From Nymphaea colorata (taxonomy: Eukaryota; Streptophyta; Magnoliopsida; Nymphaeales; Nymphaeaceae), in the NCBI RefSeq assembly GCF_008831285.2, contig NC_045142.1:22877300-22941299 (forward strand): 64,000 bases of DNA, written 5' to 3'. A program made the position numbers and the translations under genes. This document shows positions 24,338 to 37,610 of the stretch, piece by piece. The number at the start of each line of letters is the position of its first letter. Position 1 is the stretch's first letter. The notes under the pieces are model-generated. The model was not told the DNA's origin, did no database searches, and saw nothing but the letters and a program-made list of their open reading frames with translations.

Positions 24338-25389
24338 TTTCAAGCACTTTGCTTTCAATAAGTTATACACGAAAAAAAAATCACACCTGATTAAGAAATT
24401 ATATTATATTTCGTTTTTAAAACTACATCTAATCGGATTCAGATTCATATTCAAATTTAGTTCGACATCTAGTCGAATAATAAGCACCAACAATGATATA
24501 GTTAATTAAAATCCATTCGTCTTGAAAGTTGCTTATTTACATATCATAATTTGATTGTCTGAATCTTGAACTTAAAAGCAGATTTTGAATCGGATTCGGT
24601 TGTGAATTTAAAACTCAAATTAGAGATCGTATGGGTTTTCTTCATTCCCATTAGAATCAAACTTAGCTCGACGAACGAATTAATAAATTCCCAGTCTTAG
24701 CATTTAATAATATTTATTAAAGATCCCGTTTGGGTCCCAAGCCAGAGCGACCAAGTTTGCAAACCTTGCTATATTTAACAGATCCAATCATTGATAAATT
24801 CACACGTTTATAGCGTGTTTGAATGTAAGAAGAAATATATTATATGGAAAGCTTCCTTTTCTTTTTTATTTTGAAATAACATAATCAATGTCTCAATGTC
24901 AATAAATATTGAAAAGGGAAAAAATAAATGAAACTTTTCTTCAGAGAGTCAGCCAAACGCCCCTTATTTTTACGAACATTTTATTTTTCATTATTTCTTA
25001 CATACTTTTTTCATTTTCTTGTTTAAAAAATTTGCTAATATTTTTCAGTGGCCCTATACTAGCAGGAAAAATGTTTGCCATATTCAAAATGATTATTCCT
25101 TTATGATAACCCAAAATTTATGACAGAGAATCTTGGGATTGCAAATTCTGGGAATCCAAACAAACAGTGACAGGAGGTGAGGGCCTTTCACCTAAGATTC
25201 AACCCATCAAAAACTACAGTCCCCTAATAAATGAAGACTTGGATTTAAAGTCTAGGGTGATTTCATCACCCCTCCAAATGAGGGGCATTTTAGTCATATA
25301 AAAACCAACACACTCGAAATATGAAAAGCTTTCCAAAAATATGCAATCGTTTCTTTTGCAAGACAAAAACGACCTTTCATATTACAGGA

Positions 25390-25660
25390 ATGCCACTCTG
25401 CAAGAGGAGTGCCGAACTTACCATGGGATCCGCGGTATTACCATATCGGTAAATAAGTTAACTCCCGGGGTCGTTTGTCGTTAGACGAAGGGCGTGAGAG
25501 ACGCTCCCTCGTGTGAGGGGTATATTCGTAATTAGCTATAGGTCCCTCCCCCCGCAATTTCAAAATTCTGAGATAGCCGTTGGCGTGCCGTTGCCGGTCC
25601 GGGAAGGAATTACAGAGAGCCCCACTGGTTGACGTTGAAATAACGAAAATGTCCTCCACT
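25390..25660. other. GC-richer CpG-containing island without a gene
   Basis: This stretch is notably richer in G, C and CpG than the flanking AT-rich DNA (for example CCGCGGTATT, GTCGTTAGACGAAGGGCG). It contains no ORF with coding character longer than about 73 codons. It could be a remote promoter element or a transposon relic. Confidence 0.4.
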
Positions 25661-26039
25661 GCATTTTGAATATTCAGCCATCTGAAGGAAAGAGACGTTG
25701 GAGCCTCTTGGGCGTACTTACAAGGACATTAAATTACTATTTTACCCTTATCATTTTTGTTAAATATACTAACCTGCAAATGACGAAACTACCCCAATGT
25801 ACTCTTCATGCGCGGGCCATGCATATGAGCCATCTAAAGAATCCATCTTGCCCAAATGATTCATATATCTAATATGTTTTTTGTATTGTTAAATTAAGAG
25901 ATTTTTTTGAATTTGTATGTTCCAATCACCTTTCAAATTTAAGGTACAACGAAATGCTATATTAAGGTTCGATTGTATCCATTATTTAGTTTCAGTATGG
26001 ATCCTATTATATTTAATAATAATCTCTCAAATTTCAAAC

Positions 26040-26508
26040 TAGGGCTGTCAATAGGTTCAATACTTTATTCAATGAATTTAAATTGGTAAGATGATACGAT
26101 GCCGTTTATGTTAACCCAATTTTGACATAATAAATAGAGATGTCGGATTGATACTGGGTATTCTTACAAATTAACTCAAAAAGATAGACATGAAAAACGA
26201 AAAAAAAAAGACATCTAATCGGATTCATATTCAGTTTTAAGTTAATATATAATCAAATTCATATTTAAATTTAATTTCAAATAAGTATCTTATATCTAAT
26301 ATTCATACATGTTGAAAATGAGTTGTTGAAACATGTCATAATGCATTTGGATTCGGTTGTCTATGTAATTGTCAGATTTGGGTGAACATATTAGATTTAG
26401 ATTATGAATTCAAAGATCACATTTGCATATGAAAATAAAATTTTCTTCATTTGTATTTGAACCTAATTATGTTATAGTTCATTCAAATATGATTCCTTGA
26501 CATCTCTA
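26040..26508. mobile_element. MITE-like element with TAGGGCTGTCAA termini
   Basis: The left end TAGGGCTGTCAATAGG and the inward right end TAGAGATGTCAAGG form imperfect inverted termini. The interior repeats degenerate GATTCATATTC and AAATTTAA words. No coding capacity and no convincing target duplication. Confidence 0.45.
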
Positions 26509-26828
26509 GTAATAAATATGAGTGATTGAAGAAGATCAATTTACATGGAGGGGTGTGAGGGCAGTATCGTCATGCTGAAGATTAAATACTCCGCCGATCA
26601 AAGGGTTCGTTCGTCCTTGACTAAATTGAACGGTGCAATTTGGTAATTCACTACGATGGGAAGGAGAATTGAAAAAAATTGTAATGAGATTCTGATACTG
26701 TCGAGATAGTGCTCCTCTGAACACGCGCATTTATTTCCAAAAGCCGCCCTGAAAACTTCCTCGTCATCCGCGAACCCCCTCATTCTTTCACATTCTCTCT
26801 CTTCTCTTCCTCCTCCTTCTTTCCTTTT

Positions 26829-28036
26829 CTTTATAAACATTTTGTTTCCAATCAGCTGGTTGAGATTTCTAGGTGCTTTCCCGTCTTTCAAAATTGACAA
26901 GTTTGTTCTAACACAGGGCTCTCTTTCTCTCTCTCTCTCTCTGAGGAAGATTTTTGGTGTTCCTCGAGTGAATCTCTGTTTACTAATTTTGGTTTCTGAA
27001 ACATTTTATTATGTGCCCTGTGAATTAGAAATCGTGCATTTTCGTGGTTTTTACGTACTATTTTCTTGGGTTTTGCTTCTTTTCCCGACTGAGGTCGCGT
27101 GGTTGAAGTGTTGCGGGAATTACGGCTTGGAAATCCGAGGTTTGGTTTGGTTCTCTGCAAAGGCGTTTTGGGTTCTGCGGAATCGGTGAAGGTTGCAGTG
27201 TCAAGTGTTGTTTTGGGAACTAGGGTTTGAAATGTGCTTTCTGCGGCTCAATCTTTTGGAAAAATTCTGAAGAACAGGTATTTTTCTTTTTCGGATCGGG
27301 TGGCTGGAATGCCGATCAATTCAAGAATTTGTGAACTTCAGGAACGCTTTTGGTATTTTCTAAACTTTTGTCTTGGAGAGAATCAGGATGGTTGTTGATG
27401 GAAGTCAAGCTTTTTCAACCAGTCGGATGGTCGAAGTACTTAAGGGAGGAGGACAGCTTTCTTCATTTCGGCAGCTTCTGTAAGAATTGTTAGTTTTCGA
27501 TGTTTCTGGAAAACCAGTGATGGAATATTGTGGGCAGCTGCGCTAGCTTGAGGTAGAGGCATAGTTGTAGACTGGTGTTTATAGCTATTATTGGGCGGAA
27601 AGCATTCAAGTTATCAAATATCTTTTGGTGACAAATTCGTGGTTACCGGAAGTTTTCTGGGGTAGGTTCTAGATTGGAGAGCTCCAAACTTAGTAACTAG
27701 TTCTTTCTAAACTGAGTCGAGAGGGCCTGTAAAGATCGACAGGGTTGGATATCCTTTGAATTAAGGATCAGTTGTCTTTAAGAATTTAGGCCTACAGCAT
27801 TTCATTATTTTGAGCATGAGGAGCGAAAACTTTGATTTTGGGGATGCTTAGATGTTTCGATTGTTGGGACGGAATTTCCAAAGTTTGGTGATATCTAAAG
27901 GACGGGATCTTCGTTCGTCTTTGCTGCAATTGATGGTATATATTCCATTTTGGTGATACCGTTGTGGTATTTACATGTTATCCTAGTTTCTGGAGTTCTT
28001 AAGTAGGCTGACAGAGTTTCTGGTGACTTGAGAAGA
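26829..28036 (+). promoter_or_regulatory. Core promoter and long 5' leader of the DUF4378 gene
   Basis: A TTTATAAAC TATA-like motif at about 26829-26837 precedes a CT-rich initiator zone (CT run at 26923-26942). Over 1.1 kb separates it from the start codon. A donor-like AACAG|GTATTT is near 27278, and acceptor-like sites occur before 28037. Several out-of-frame ATGs lie between, so one or more leader introns are likely. Confidence 0.45.
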
Positions 28037-31000
28037 ATGGGAGGTGAAAAGCGAAGTTCAAAAGGAGGTCCTGGTGGCTTCAGGTCAAAATGGAAGAAAC
28101 TGTTCTCCGGCAAGTCGACATCGGCAGGTAATGAAACAAATCTGAAATTATTGGGAGTCGGTTTCTCATCCTGTTTACATTATACCGTTACACATTTCGA
28201 ATTTTTTTCGCTGCAAGTTGATGTATCCTTATTGTTCACATATTTCTATTTCAGGAGAACCCAATCAGGATGGGCTGGATGAAGAGAAATTAGAGTTTGA
28301 AAGCCATATGGTAGGCAGCTGTTATTTTTTTTTTTCTACATTTTTTTCCCCTCATGAAACATTTCCTCAACTTGCTTTAATAATTTTTGTTTATTTGCAT
28401 TGCTTCTTGTTTATCATAGATGGAGGATGAGAAGAGAAGTGAATGCAGTTGTGTTTCATCATTGTCAATGGATGATGAAGGGGCTGGTGTCAAGGCTCCC
28501 AATGTGGTCGCCCGACTTATGGGTTTGGAATCCTTGCCTTCTGCGGATCTGACAGAGTCTATTTCAACACCTTTTTATTCATCTATGCCTACTCGTGGTC
28601 CAAAGAAGAGCTTGCAGTTTGGACCACAGTACCTTAACTTCCACTCTGGCAGGCAACCTACGATGGAGACTTTGTCTGCTAAAATGGTAGAATCAAGTCC
28701 ACAAAAGTTGCAGAAAATGGCAAAAATAGAGAGGTTTCAAACTGAGACATTACCAATGAAGCCAGTTAAATCTTATTCAGACATCCAACATAAACTCTTA
28801 TCACCTATAAAGAGTTCTGGATTTGTTTCAGCCAAGAGTGCAGCTCATTTGATGGAGACAGCTGTTAAGATCCTTGAGCCAAGATTACATCCACCTGCTA
28901 AGAACAAATCCTCAATAATTGGTTCTTCATCAATTTCTTTGAACGATAGAGGTCAGGTGGAGGATAGAGTATCAAGCTATAGAATTTGTAAGCCCATTGA
29001 GATACCAAAGAAACTTAGTGAGTCCAATTCTGTCAAGTATCTGAAAGGACAAGCAATGAACAAGAGTTGGAATGGACCTGAAGATGGCCCTAGTTCAAGG
29101 GTATCCTCTGAAAGAAGGTTGCTGAAGGATTTATCTTCCTCCTTATTGGGTCAAAGCACTGTTGAAAGCAACCAAAAGCTGCCTTTCTCTTCTGTTAAAA
29201 AAGAAAGGCAAGTAGTACTACCTCAAGATTTCCCAAATGCGGCAGATAATAAACCTGCTGGTGCTAGGGGTCAAGGGAAGTCTGTCTCACTTGCCCTTCA
29301 AGCAAAAGTTAATGTGCAGAAGAGAGAAAATTGTTCATCTACCACGCCTAGTTGGTTGGTACAGGATGAACGGGATGATCCAGCATCGAGCCGACAGCGC
29401 AAGAACCAGTTAAATATCCAAAAGAATAAGCAGAAGCAAGCTACTTCTGGAGCTACCAATGTGCTCCGTCAGAACAACCAGAAGCAGAACAGGTTGCCCA
29501 AACCTGGAGACCAACCTGCTAGAAAGGATGTCATTGGGAATATTTCTTCCAGGCAAAAGCTTGCAAACCCTGAAGGAGTGAGAAATTGCACCATTTCTAG
29601 TAGGACGAATTCCAGCAGCCAGACAAGGAAAGCAGGTTCTTTCCGAGCATCAGAGAAAAGCATGGATAGAAGAGATGCTGAAAAAGGTTCCTGCCCAAAA
29701 GGAAGTAATGACTTCCCTCGAAAGAAAAGGTTAATAGAAGGGAGCTTTAACTCTGAAAAAAATGGGCTTGTGGAAACTGCATTTGTTAATGGAGATAAAA
29801 CTAACCAAGATGCTGATGTAACTACTAATAGCTTCTTAAATCAGGTAGAATTCAAAAGGCAAAGCCTTCAGACTGTCGAACAGGCTGTTTCAAGTAACAA
29901 TAAGGGTACAGAATCTACAGATGTTGTTTCGTTTACATTCACTTCACCCTTGGCAGCCATCTCCAGATATCGTCCTTCAAATCAGGCATTAGATAGACAA
30001 GATAAAAAGAAGAGTTGCTTCAGAGATTCTTATGGTGGGAAAAGCGATTCAAGCACAAAAAGTTCAATGTCATTGGAGGGAGATGCTTTGAGCGTTCTTT
30101 TGGAGAGAAAGTTAAGGGAACTGACTTCTGGTATTCAAAATGCTGATGGTCTCAAAACTGCCAATTCAGGGAGTGCAAATACCCTATCCATACTCCAAGA
30201 TTTTCTGTCTACTCTTAATTCTGGGGGGCCCATATTGAAGGAACGTGATGCTGAGAGCTCATCTGTGCCTCAGGAAACTAGTCTAAATCATGTCTACATT
30301 GCAAGAGCTGACGGATCATCTTCAAGCAGTCAGGCAGTCAACAAAGATCTCAGATTTCAGGTACAGTTTCTGTGTGCTACCAATAATAATTTCCTTTCTG
30401 TCCAGCTTACTCATAAAGTCATAAGGTACTACATATATCAATGCTTCAGTTCAGTTATCTGTTTGCTGCTAGCTGGTACATGTACATGTTATAGGTGACA
30501 ATTCTATTACTAAGCCTCTTTTTGGCTTGTAGACAAGATACATTTAGTTTAGTTTGATAGGATTTCCTAATCTAGCTTCATTCTATTGATGTATGTTTGA
30601 CTTCTTATCATACTACTAACATCATCACCGACAAGAACAACAATTTCTTCCTTGTCATTTTTTTTTTCCAATTTGTTTTTGGTTAAGTGAGTTGAAAAAT
30701 GGGCTCCACATTCAATTTCATAAGAAGGGAGGTTATTGTTCTTGCTGTACTATCCTTGTGGTATTAGTTGAAGTGGTTAATCTTTTGAATTGATCATGAA
30801 TAACAATTTCTTATTGTTCTTGCTGTACTATCCTTGTGGTATCAGTTGAAGTGGTTAATCTTTTGAATTGATCATGAATAACAATTTCTTGAAAGAAGTA
30901 CTTGTGCTTCTGTGTTATGGGTAATCCAGTCATATCCTCCTGTGAAAAACATTAACTTCCATGACTATCAGAATAAACTAGTACAAGGAGTAAGAACACT

Positions 31001-32970
31001 GTTCTTATTCCAAAACCTACCAAACAAAACTGATCTAAGGACTCCATCTGCTCGCACATCCTGCATTTGCCTTCTGTAACAAATTTTTATATTTTCAGAA
31101 ATATATTTAATCATCCATAAATATAATTTCATGAGAAAACGTTTGTCAGTAGAATCATAGACTATTGTTTTTTGGGTTATCCTCCTAAGAGCAAGCATCT
31201 GTTCCCTTGTATCAAAGAAAATGGAATACCTTAATATCCGTAAGATGACATTGCATCCTTCAAATTGTTGAAAATTTGCCTTTGCGATAGAATCTCCAAA
31301 TGTCAAAAAGGGTCCTTAATCTTTATCTTGCCAAGATCATAGAGATGTTGGGTACAAGAAATGCCATGGTGGACAGGTGGATGTGACTGATTTGATACAA
31401 GATTCCCAAAAGCATGGCCGCAATCGATAGAGTTCATGAATAATTTGAAGGAATTGTGACTAAAAGATGTAGTTAAAAATTATTTTGTTGGATGATAGAA
31501 AAAGCATTATCATGAACATTTACGTTTTCTTTTGCCTTAGGTCTAGACTTTATGCAAGAAGTTGAGTTTAGACTTTTTAACTGCTGTTGTTGTGAGTTTG
31601 AACACATTTTCATTTCTATCATTTGGTTCAATGTATAAATATACATCACACCAAGCTGTTCTTGCATGTACAAAGTACATAGTTCCAATTTTTGAATCAC
31701 AGTCTGTTTCTCTTAATACAGTTGTCTAAATGGTAGTTCTGTTCTTCCATTCTAGATAAACATGAATATTTGATCTCGAGTCACAAATATTCAAGCAGAA
31801 ATACTTCCATTCTAGCTTTCGTGTCAGTTGAATTTTGATAGAAATGTTACACCAATAGTATCTTTGCATGATGAAATGTTTGCATCAAGGGGTTTCTGTC
31901 TCTCTTCATATAATTCATCAACTGCTGATCATTGTCAGCTTAAATTGATTCATCACAAACTTAAAGAATTAGTTGTGTGATTCTTAGACCATTTCTGCAA
32001 GTACAGCAACTATGTGTGGTTTTTTTTACTGGTTTTTTATGACGCTTATTCATGTAGGTAAAGGAAATGGAAGAACAACGTTTTGGAACTCAAAGAGAGC
32101 ACTTGTCGAAAGTGGATCCAGCAGATGAGAAAGAGCATCTTAGCCCTGTTTCCATTCTTGAGGCTGCATATTCAAATGACAGTTGCAGCTCTTTTGATAG
32201 TTCAGATGCTGTTTATGGTAAGGAGAAGAACCAATCTCATCACCAGCTTGTATGTTTTATTTTAGTGGACAATACCATTATAATGTGGCTTTTCTGACTT
32301 TTATTTCCACTGCTTAGGTGTCCCACTTGATCATTCATGCCAAGCTTCTAAAGATCCATTAATGGGAGCTCACAAGGAACTCCTGGATTCTGCTAGCTCT
32401 GTGTGCACTGCAGCAAGGGAAAAGCCTGGCTTTTCAGGAGTCCAATTACAGCGATCGGATGCTTGTTCCAATGAACAAGAATTGGAATATGTGAGGGATA
32501 TTATATCAAATACTAGGTTAATTTTTGAGGAGATTGCAGTTAGTACACCAAATGAGATAGTTGATCCTATTCTCTTCAACAAATTAGAGAGCAACTGCTC
32601 CACTTCTGGAAGTGCTGAGAATCAAAAGCAAATGAATGCTGAGAAGAAGCTGTGGTTTGATTGTGTGACTGAATGTATTAATTCAAAATATAGCCAGTAC
32701 AGCAAAGGGGATTGTAGAAACTGGACTAGAGGAGCTGCTGTCATTGGAAGGACTGGACTCACTGAGGATATTTTCAAGGAGATGTTGGGTTGGAGAAGCA
32801 TGGGAGAATTGAAGGTGGATGAAATATTGGACAAGGATATGAGTACTGGACCGGGAACATGGATAGATTTCCAGAATGAAGAATTTGAAGCAGGAAGGGA
32901 GATTGAAGAGGATATATTTGATTCCTTGATTGAAGAGGTAGTGATTTACACATTTGGCTTGGAAATTTAG
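28037..32970 (+). CDS. VARLMGL/DUF4378 protein (TON1-recruiting-motif type), 966 aa
   Basis: Coding exons: 28037-28127, 28255-28310, 28420-30360, 32058-32217, 32318-32970; all junctions GT-AG and in frame. The frame is open from a TTG at 28028, but ATG at 28037 (MGGEKRSSKG) is preferred. N-terminal basic segment RSKWKKLFSGK; VARLMGLE (DUF3741-type motif) at about 79-86; a conserved block SAKSAAHLMETAVKILEP; later SFTFTSPLA and ALSVLLERKLRELTS; DUF4378 at about 805-960 with TEDIFKEMLGW and a terminal DIFDSLIEEVV. In Arabidopsis such proteins (TRM family) bind TON1 and microtubules and help set division planes and cell shape; this one most resembles the TRM6-TRM9 group, by motif memory only. 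The end is the read-through stop at 32968-32970. A GAG|GTAGTG donor at 32937-32938 could instead lead to one more short exon. Confidence 0.92.
30361..32057 (+). other. 1.7-kb intron 3 of the DUF4378 gene
   Basis: Large intron between exons 3 and 4. It holds a 78-bp tandem duplication (30733-30890) and no ORF of note. Confidence 0.85.
30733..30890. repeat. 78-bp tandem duplication in the DUF4378 intron
   Basis: Two adjacent copies start TTATTGTTCTTGCTGTACTA at 30733 and 30811. They differ visibly at one base (GTATTAG against GTATCAG). Confidence 0.95.
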
Positions 32971-35900
32971 ATTGATGTCTGTCTGTCTCTGCACAACAGT
33001 GCCCACCCTCACTCTAAGCTCTGCTTCCTGTACCTGGCAGTTGTACTTAGGCCACACTCTCCCCTGCTCCAAGCTACTTTCTGTGCCTGGCATAGGCCAC
33101 AGCTTTCCAATTTTGTTTTCCTACTCTAAGGGTAAAGGGGCAGAGAGCTGGATGAATCACATTCTCTACCCCCTGACTACAAGTTTGAATTGTAACTGGA
33201 GTTGCAGGGAAACTCTATTTGGCGCGAGAGTTTTGCCAGGTCTTCAGCCTATGTTAAATCAGTCATCAGCTAAGTCTCCCCAGTGTTGCTAATTCCCCGA
33301 AGAAAACTCGGCACAGAGACTTGAGAAACTGAACTCTGTTCTTCTTTGCATATTGTTGCCTTCGAAAGAATGGGGAAGTTTGATTACAGAGATAATGCCG
33401 GATGTTTGATTACAACCCACCTTGGCCATTTCTCAAGTTTGCTAACAAGTCTGAGGTCTTAGGAGAAAAGGAGAAACAAAGGTCTGGTCTGCGACATTTC
33501 TGATGCTTGCATGGCATGTTCCAGAAAGGAAGTGTGATGATCTCCTTTTGACATACACAGATTATATCTCCTTTTGACATACACAGATTATATGTCTCTG
33601 TCTTGCCTGTATGAGCTTATATGAACCGAATGGTGATCAAGTGAACCTTGTTCATTCTCATCACATCTCATATCATCCATATGTCCGATATCTGATTTAA
33701 GAAGGGAATTTATTGTATCATTTCTATTTCAAGTGCTTCGTAATATCATCTGAAATTCATTTTTTGTTTACAATTTTCGCACTGAATTCAGTACGTAAAT
33801 CTTGAGCTTCCAGTCATAAATGGAAACTTCTGCGCCGAAAGGTATTGTGATATTTGAAGCATTCCAGTCATAATTGATTCTGAATATAAAATCATTTAAG
33901 AATAAAGTTAAATGGAAAAAATATATCAATTTTCTTTTACCTTGGCAATATCCTGTATAATTTATATACATCAAGGAATGAGCAGATTTTTTAATTTGGC
34001 TGACTCTGTCTCTGGTGTCCCACTGTTTTGATACTACTTTTGATCTAAATGGCTTTTGACGGTTTGTTTTCTGCAAAACAAGCTGTTACAGATGTATATG
34101 GTTCTGATTCAAGTAGGGGTAGCTGACTGAATCTAAATATGTTTGGCCATTACACCAAATGTGTTTGAATTTAATATCAAATATTGCTCCAAATCTGACA
34201 CAAATTTGGATTTGGCTTCCTTTTCCGTCGCAGGTTGAACACCAGCCAATTTAACATTTTTGCATAAAATGGCCAAATTTTTTGTCCTGTACATATACTC
34301 ATTTTCTTTTGCTTAAATTTATCTGCTATCTGTTAGGCCAGACAATAAAATATGGTACCTGGACACGATTCATCTTCGACATTCGACTTCTTCCTTGAAA
34401 GAAAAGATACCTAATCTTGAGAAGAAATATTCTACATAACCTTCCCTACCTTAGGAGGTAAAATAAAATATTTGCAATTTTGTGTTGCAAAAATTGTGAG
34501 CCTGAAATTCAAGTTGTGACCGCTTTTTTTGACGCTTATGGTCAGATCAATGTCATCCCTTTAAGATGTGGCAGAAATATATAAGTTAAGATGAACAAAA
34601 GTGCACGCTTCTGGCGCCATTGATTACTGACTATATTAGTTGGGACATAATTGTTGGTGATCACATTCACAGGATTGTCCCTCCAAGAAACTGCAGTCGG
34701 GTCTAGTAACTTTTTATAGAGAGAGAGAGAGCCGATAAAATGAGAATGCATAAAAAAATTTTGGGACAAGAAGTCCTTTAAATACAAGAACAAACCGCAA
34801 AAACGAAAGAGAGAGAGATGTGGATTGGGGTCTGTATTCCACTACCCAATACCCATCTTGACTCAAATTCTGTTCTGAATCAGGGTTATCATATTCCCAT
34901 TCTAAGCACAATTTGGACTTGACCCTGGCACACCTCTGGCTCTTGGTCTGGCTTTAGCAGGCCCAAGTTCAGGCACAAACTGAGTAACAAGAACAAAATC
35001 CAGCAAATTCTTCAGTTTCTGTACAGTTTTCATGTCATAAAATCTGTGGCTTCATAATTTTCTGGCTTCGTGGGGACCAACTCAATTCAGCTTAACTTGA
35101 ATCTGTTCATTGAGATCTAATCCGATTTTTTTAGGACCCGATTCGGTTCAGGGTTCTTGAGTTTTGAAGTGATGTTGTAAATCTCAGTTTTAAAAAAGAA
35201 ACAGCAGCAGCCCATGTTGTGTGTGGAAAATTAATTTAAATTTTGGATTAAATATTTAATTAATATATCAGTTGATATGGGGTATGGACTGATAAATTGA
35301 TAGCGATCAACTTACATTCATGCCAAAAAAACGAAGGTTTCTTATCAGAAACCTTCTTTACCAGTTTTTCACCTAATATTTTCTAGATAATTAGATAATT
35401 TTCCCCAACAGACATATTATTTGGTAGGTAATACATTAATAAAAAATACTGCTAAAGCTATCAACTTAGAAGTTGACAGCAAATTTGAAGCAATTTGGGT
35501 TCATATTGATTTTATTTTTATTTTTTTAAGTTTATAAGGCGACATTTGATATATCCTTGTCAGCTGCTGTGCCCCACTGTTAACAAGACTGACTAGACCC
35601 GTCGAAAATGAAAGGTGTTAAGACATAAAAAATTATCTTGACTATTGAATTTTTTATATTAGCAGTTGAGAATTTTTTTTAAAAAAAAAAGGTGAAATAG
35701 TGTTAGATAACCAAAATGCTCTGTCCTTTTTCCAATTTTTTTTCTCCCAACTGTTCATATGAACTAAATCAGTAACTAAGATCATTCACCTTAGTAAGAA
35801 TTGTGTTTATATTATACACACATACATACATACAGTTAAAGAATTCAAAAAATGTGAAATAATGCTAGATAACTAAAATGGTTTATCTTTTTTATCATAT

Positions 35901-37100
35901 GAACTAAATCAATAGCCAAGATCATTCACTATAGATCTAGCACATAAGAGAGTCGTCTTGGCTCCTGATCTTTTCAAGATGGAAGACTGATTGAAAATCA
36001 AAGAGATACAATATTTTCATAAGCCAGTTTTTTCCAAGTCTGTTCTTGTTTAACATCAAACAGATTTTACAATGGAAAAAAAAAAAAAAAAGATTCTAGA
36101 AAATTCTTAAAAGAAGGCAACAAGAAACATTAAGTGAAAGGGTGAGGGAAGAAAAGATAAACAGATGAATCCTAAAACAGGGGTGATTGAACTCATTAAT
36201 AATCCCAAACCCATAAAAGAACAGATCATTAAATGCTATGTAATTGCTGCCAAATATTTGGTGAGACCAGTCAAATCACTGAGCTAACTCTGCACATGGC
36301 AGCCTGACTTATCCTTCAATGGTGGCTGACATGTGACAAGGACTTTGTTCAGTTGAAAGTAAATTGGTGCACTTCTTTTCAAGTCTATTCTTCTCCTCCT
36401 TTATTGGCAATTGACAAATTCACTCCTGCCTTTTATCTACCAATTACAAAGCAGTACCTATGTTTAAATTTTATCAACTAATTATTTTTTTTTTAATTGC
36501 ATGACACAAAAATTGTATAAGCTGTTTTTTAATTACCTTAAGCTATGTTTGTTTTCCTTCCAAAAAATCTCAAATCCATGACATCTGAAATCTACGACTT
36601 AAACAATCACAAATCCATGATGCTTCTTAAAAAAGTATGGTTCTGGGCGGCAGTCGGTGCTAAGTCACACCGTCGTAGTGCACTCGCACTCGCATTGGTG
36701 AGGCTCGACACGGTGTCAAATGAGTTTTGGCCGTTCTGAAAAATGTTTTGGCCGAATTTTTATTGATATATGGATTTAGGGTGACCTTGATGAAAAAAAA
36801 AAAAGTTCATCTCATGTTTGCTGCAGTTAATCCGCGGATCTGAGATTGAACTGTGGGGTTATACATATCTATGATCCAGTGTATCTCATGTTTGCTGCAA
36901 TCAAATGTAGGCTTATGAATGCAAACATCTTTTGAACGACTCTAAGAGCTCAATGACCTATAAGGTTGGGTTTGTTTGTTATCATCTGTTTTTGCACATG
37001 GAAAATTGTGCATATTTTGTGATTAAAATTTTAACTTTTCTCATTTTTATCATTAATCACACTTGTTTTGTTGCAGTTATCTAATGACACTATGAGTTCA

Positions 37101-37610
37101 AAGGCTGGTTATTCAGCCAGGTACCCGGCCTGAAAAATTTTGTTTAATACTATATATATATATATATATATCATTGTCACATATATCGTGTAAAGCTATT
37201 ATACGACGAAGAATTTCTTTGGAATACTACGGCAAAATTGTATATCTCTAGAAAATCTTGGCAAAAAATTTAAAACATTTAATAAATATTAAAAAGTATA
37301 AAAAATACAAAAAAATGTGAAAAACACATATAATACACATTTTTTATTTTCTAGTGTTTTTTTTTAAAAAGATGTTTTTTTCACTTTTGTATGACTGACT
37401 GTTTTTTGGTGTATTGTACCTGTTTTTTTAATAAGATGCATTTTCTGTGACAATGATATATTACGATTAATTATATTTGTATGTTATTTTATATTAAAAA
37501 TCTATTTTTTTATTTTAACCAGGCTGGGGCCAGGCTTTGTTTCGGGTGTTGGGCAAGTATTGGGCCACGGTCACTAGCTGTGACCCAGACTGGCCCGATG
37601 TCCATGCCTA
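37101..37610. mobile_element. MITE-like element, GGCC-word ends with AT core
   Basis: The left end AAGGCTGGTTATTCAGCC and inward right end TAGGCATGGACATCGGGCC are imperfect inverted repeats of the same style as the element at 23133-23377. The core is almost pure A/T. No target duplication is clear. Confidence 0.45.

Larger units (their letters stand above)
21081..26500. other. Intergenic with MITE-like elements
   Basis: No gene is seen. It contains element-like segments at 23133-23377, 23891-24337 and 26040-26508, a (TA)n(GT)n microsatellite at 23940-24000, and a locally GC-richer island at about 25390-25660. Target-name-like word repeats (ATCCAAATTTGG, GATTCAGATTC) occur from 22850 to 24700. 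Confidence 0.6.

Noticed and set aside
30733-30890. CRISPR-like or satellite array
   Set aside because: There are only two adjacent copies without spacers; the same holds for the 45-bp, 26-bp and 27-bp doublings elsewhere.
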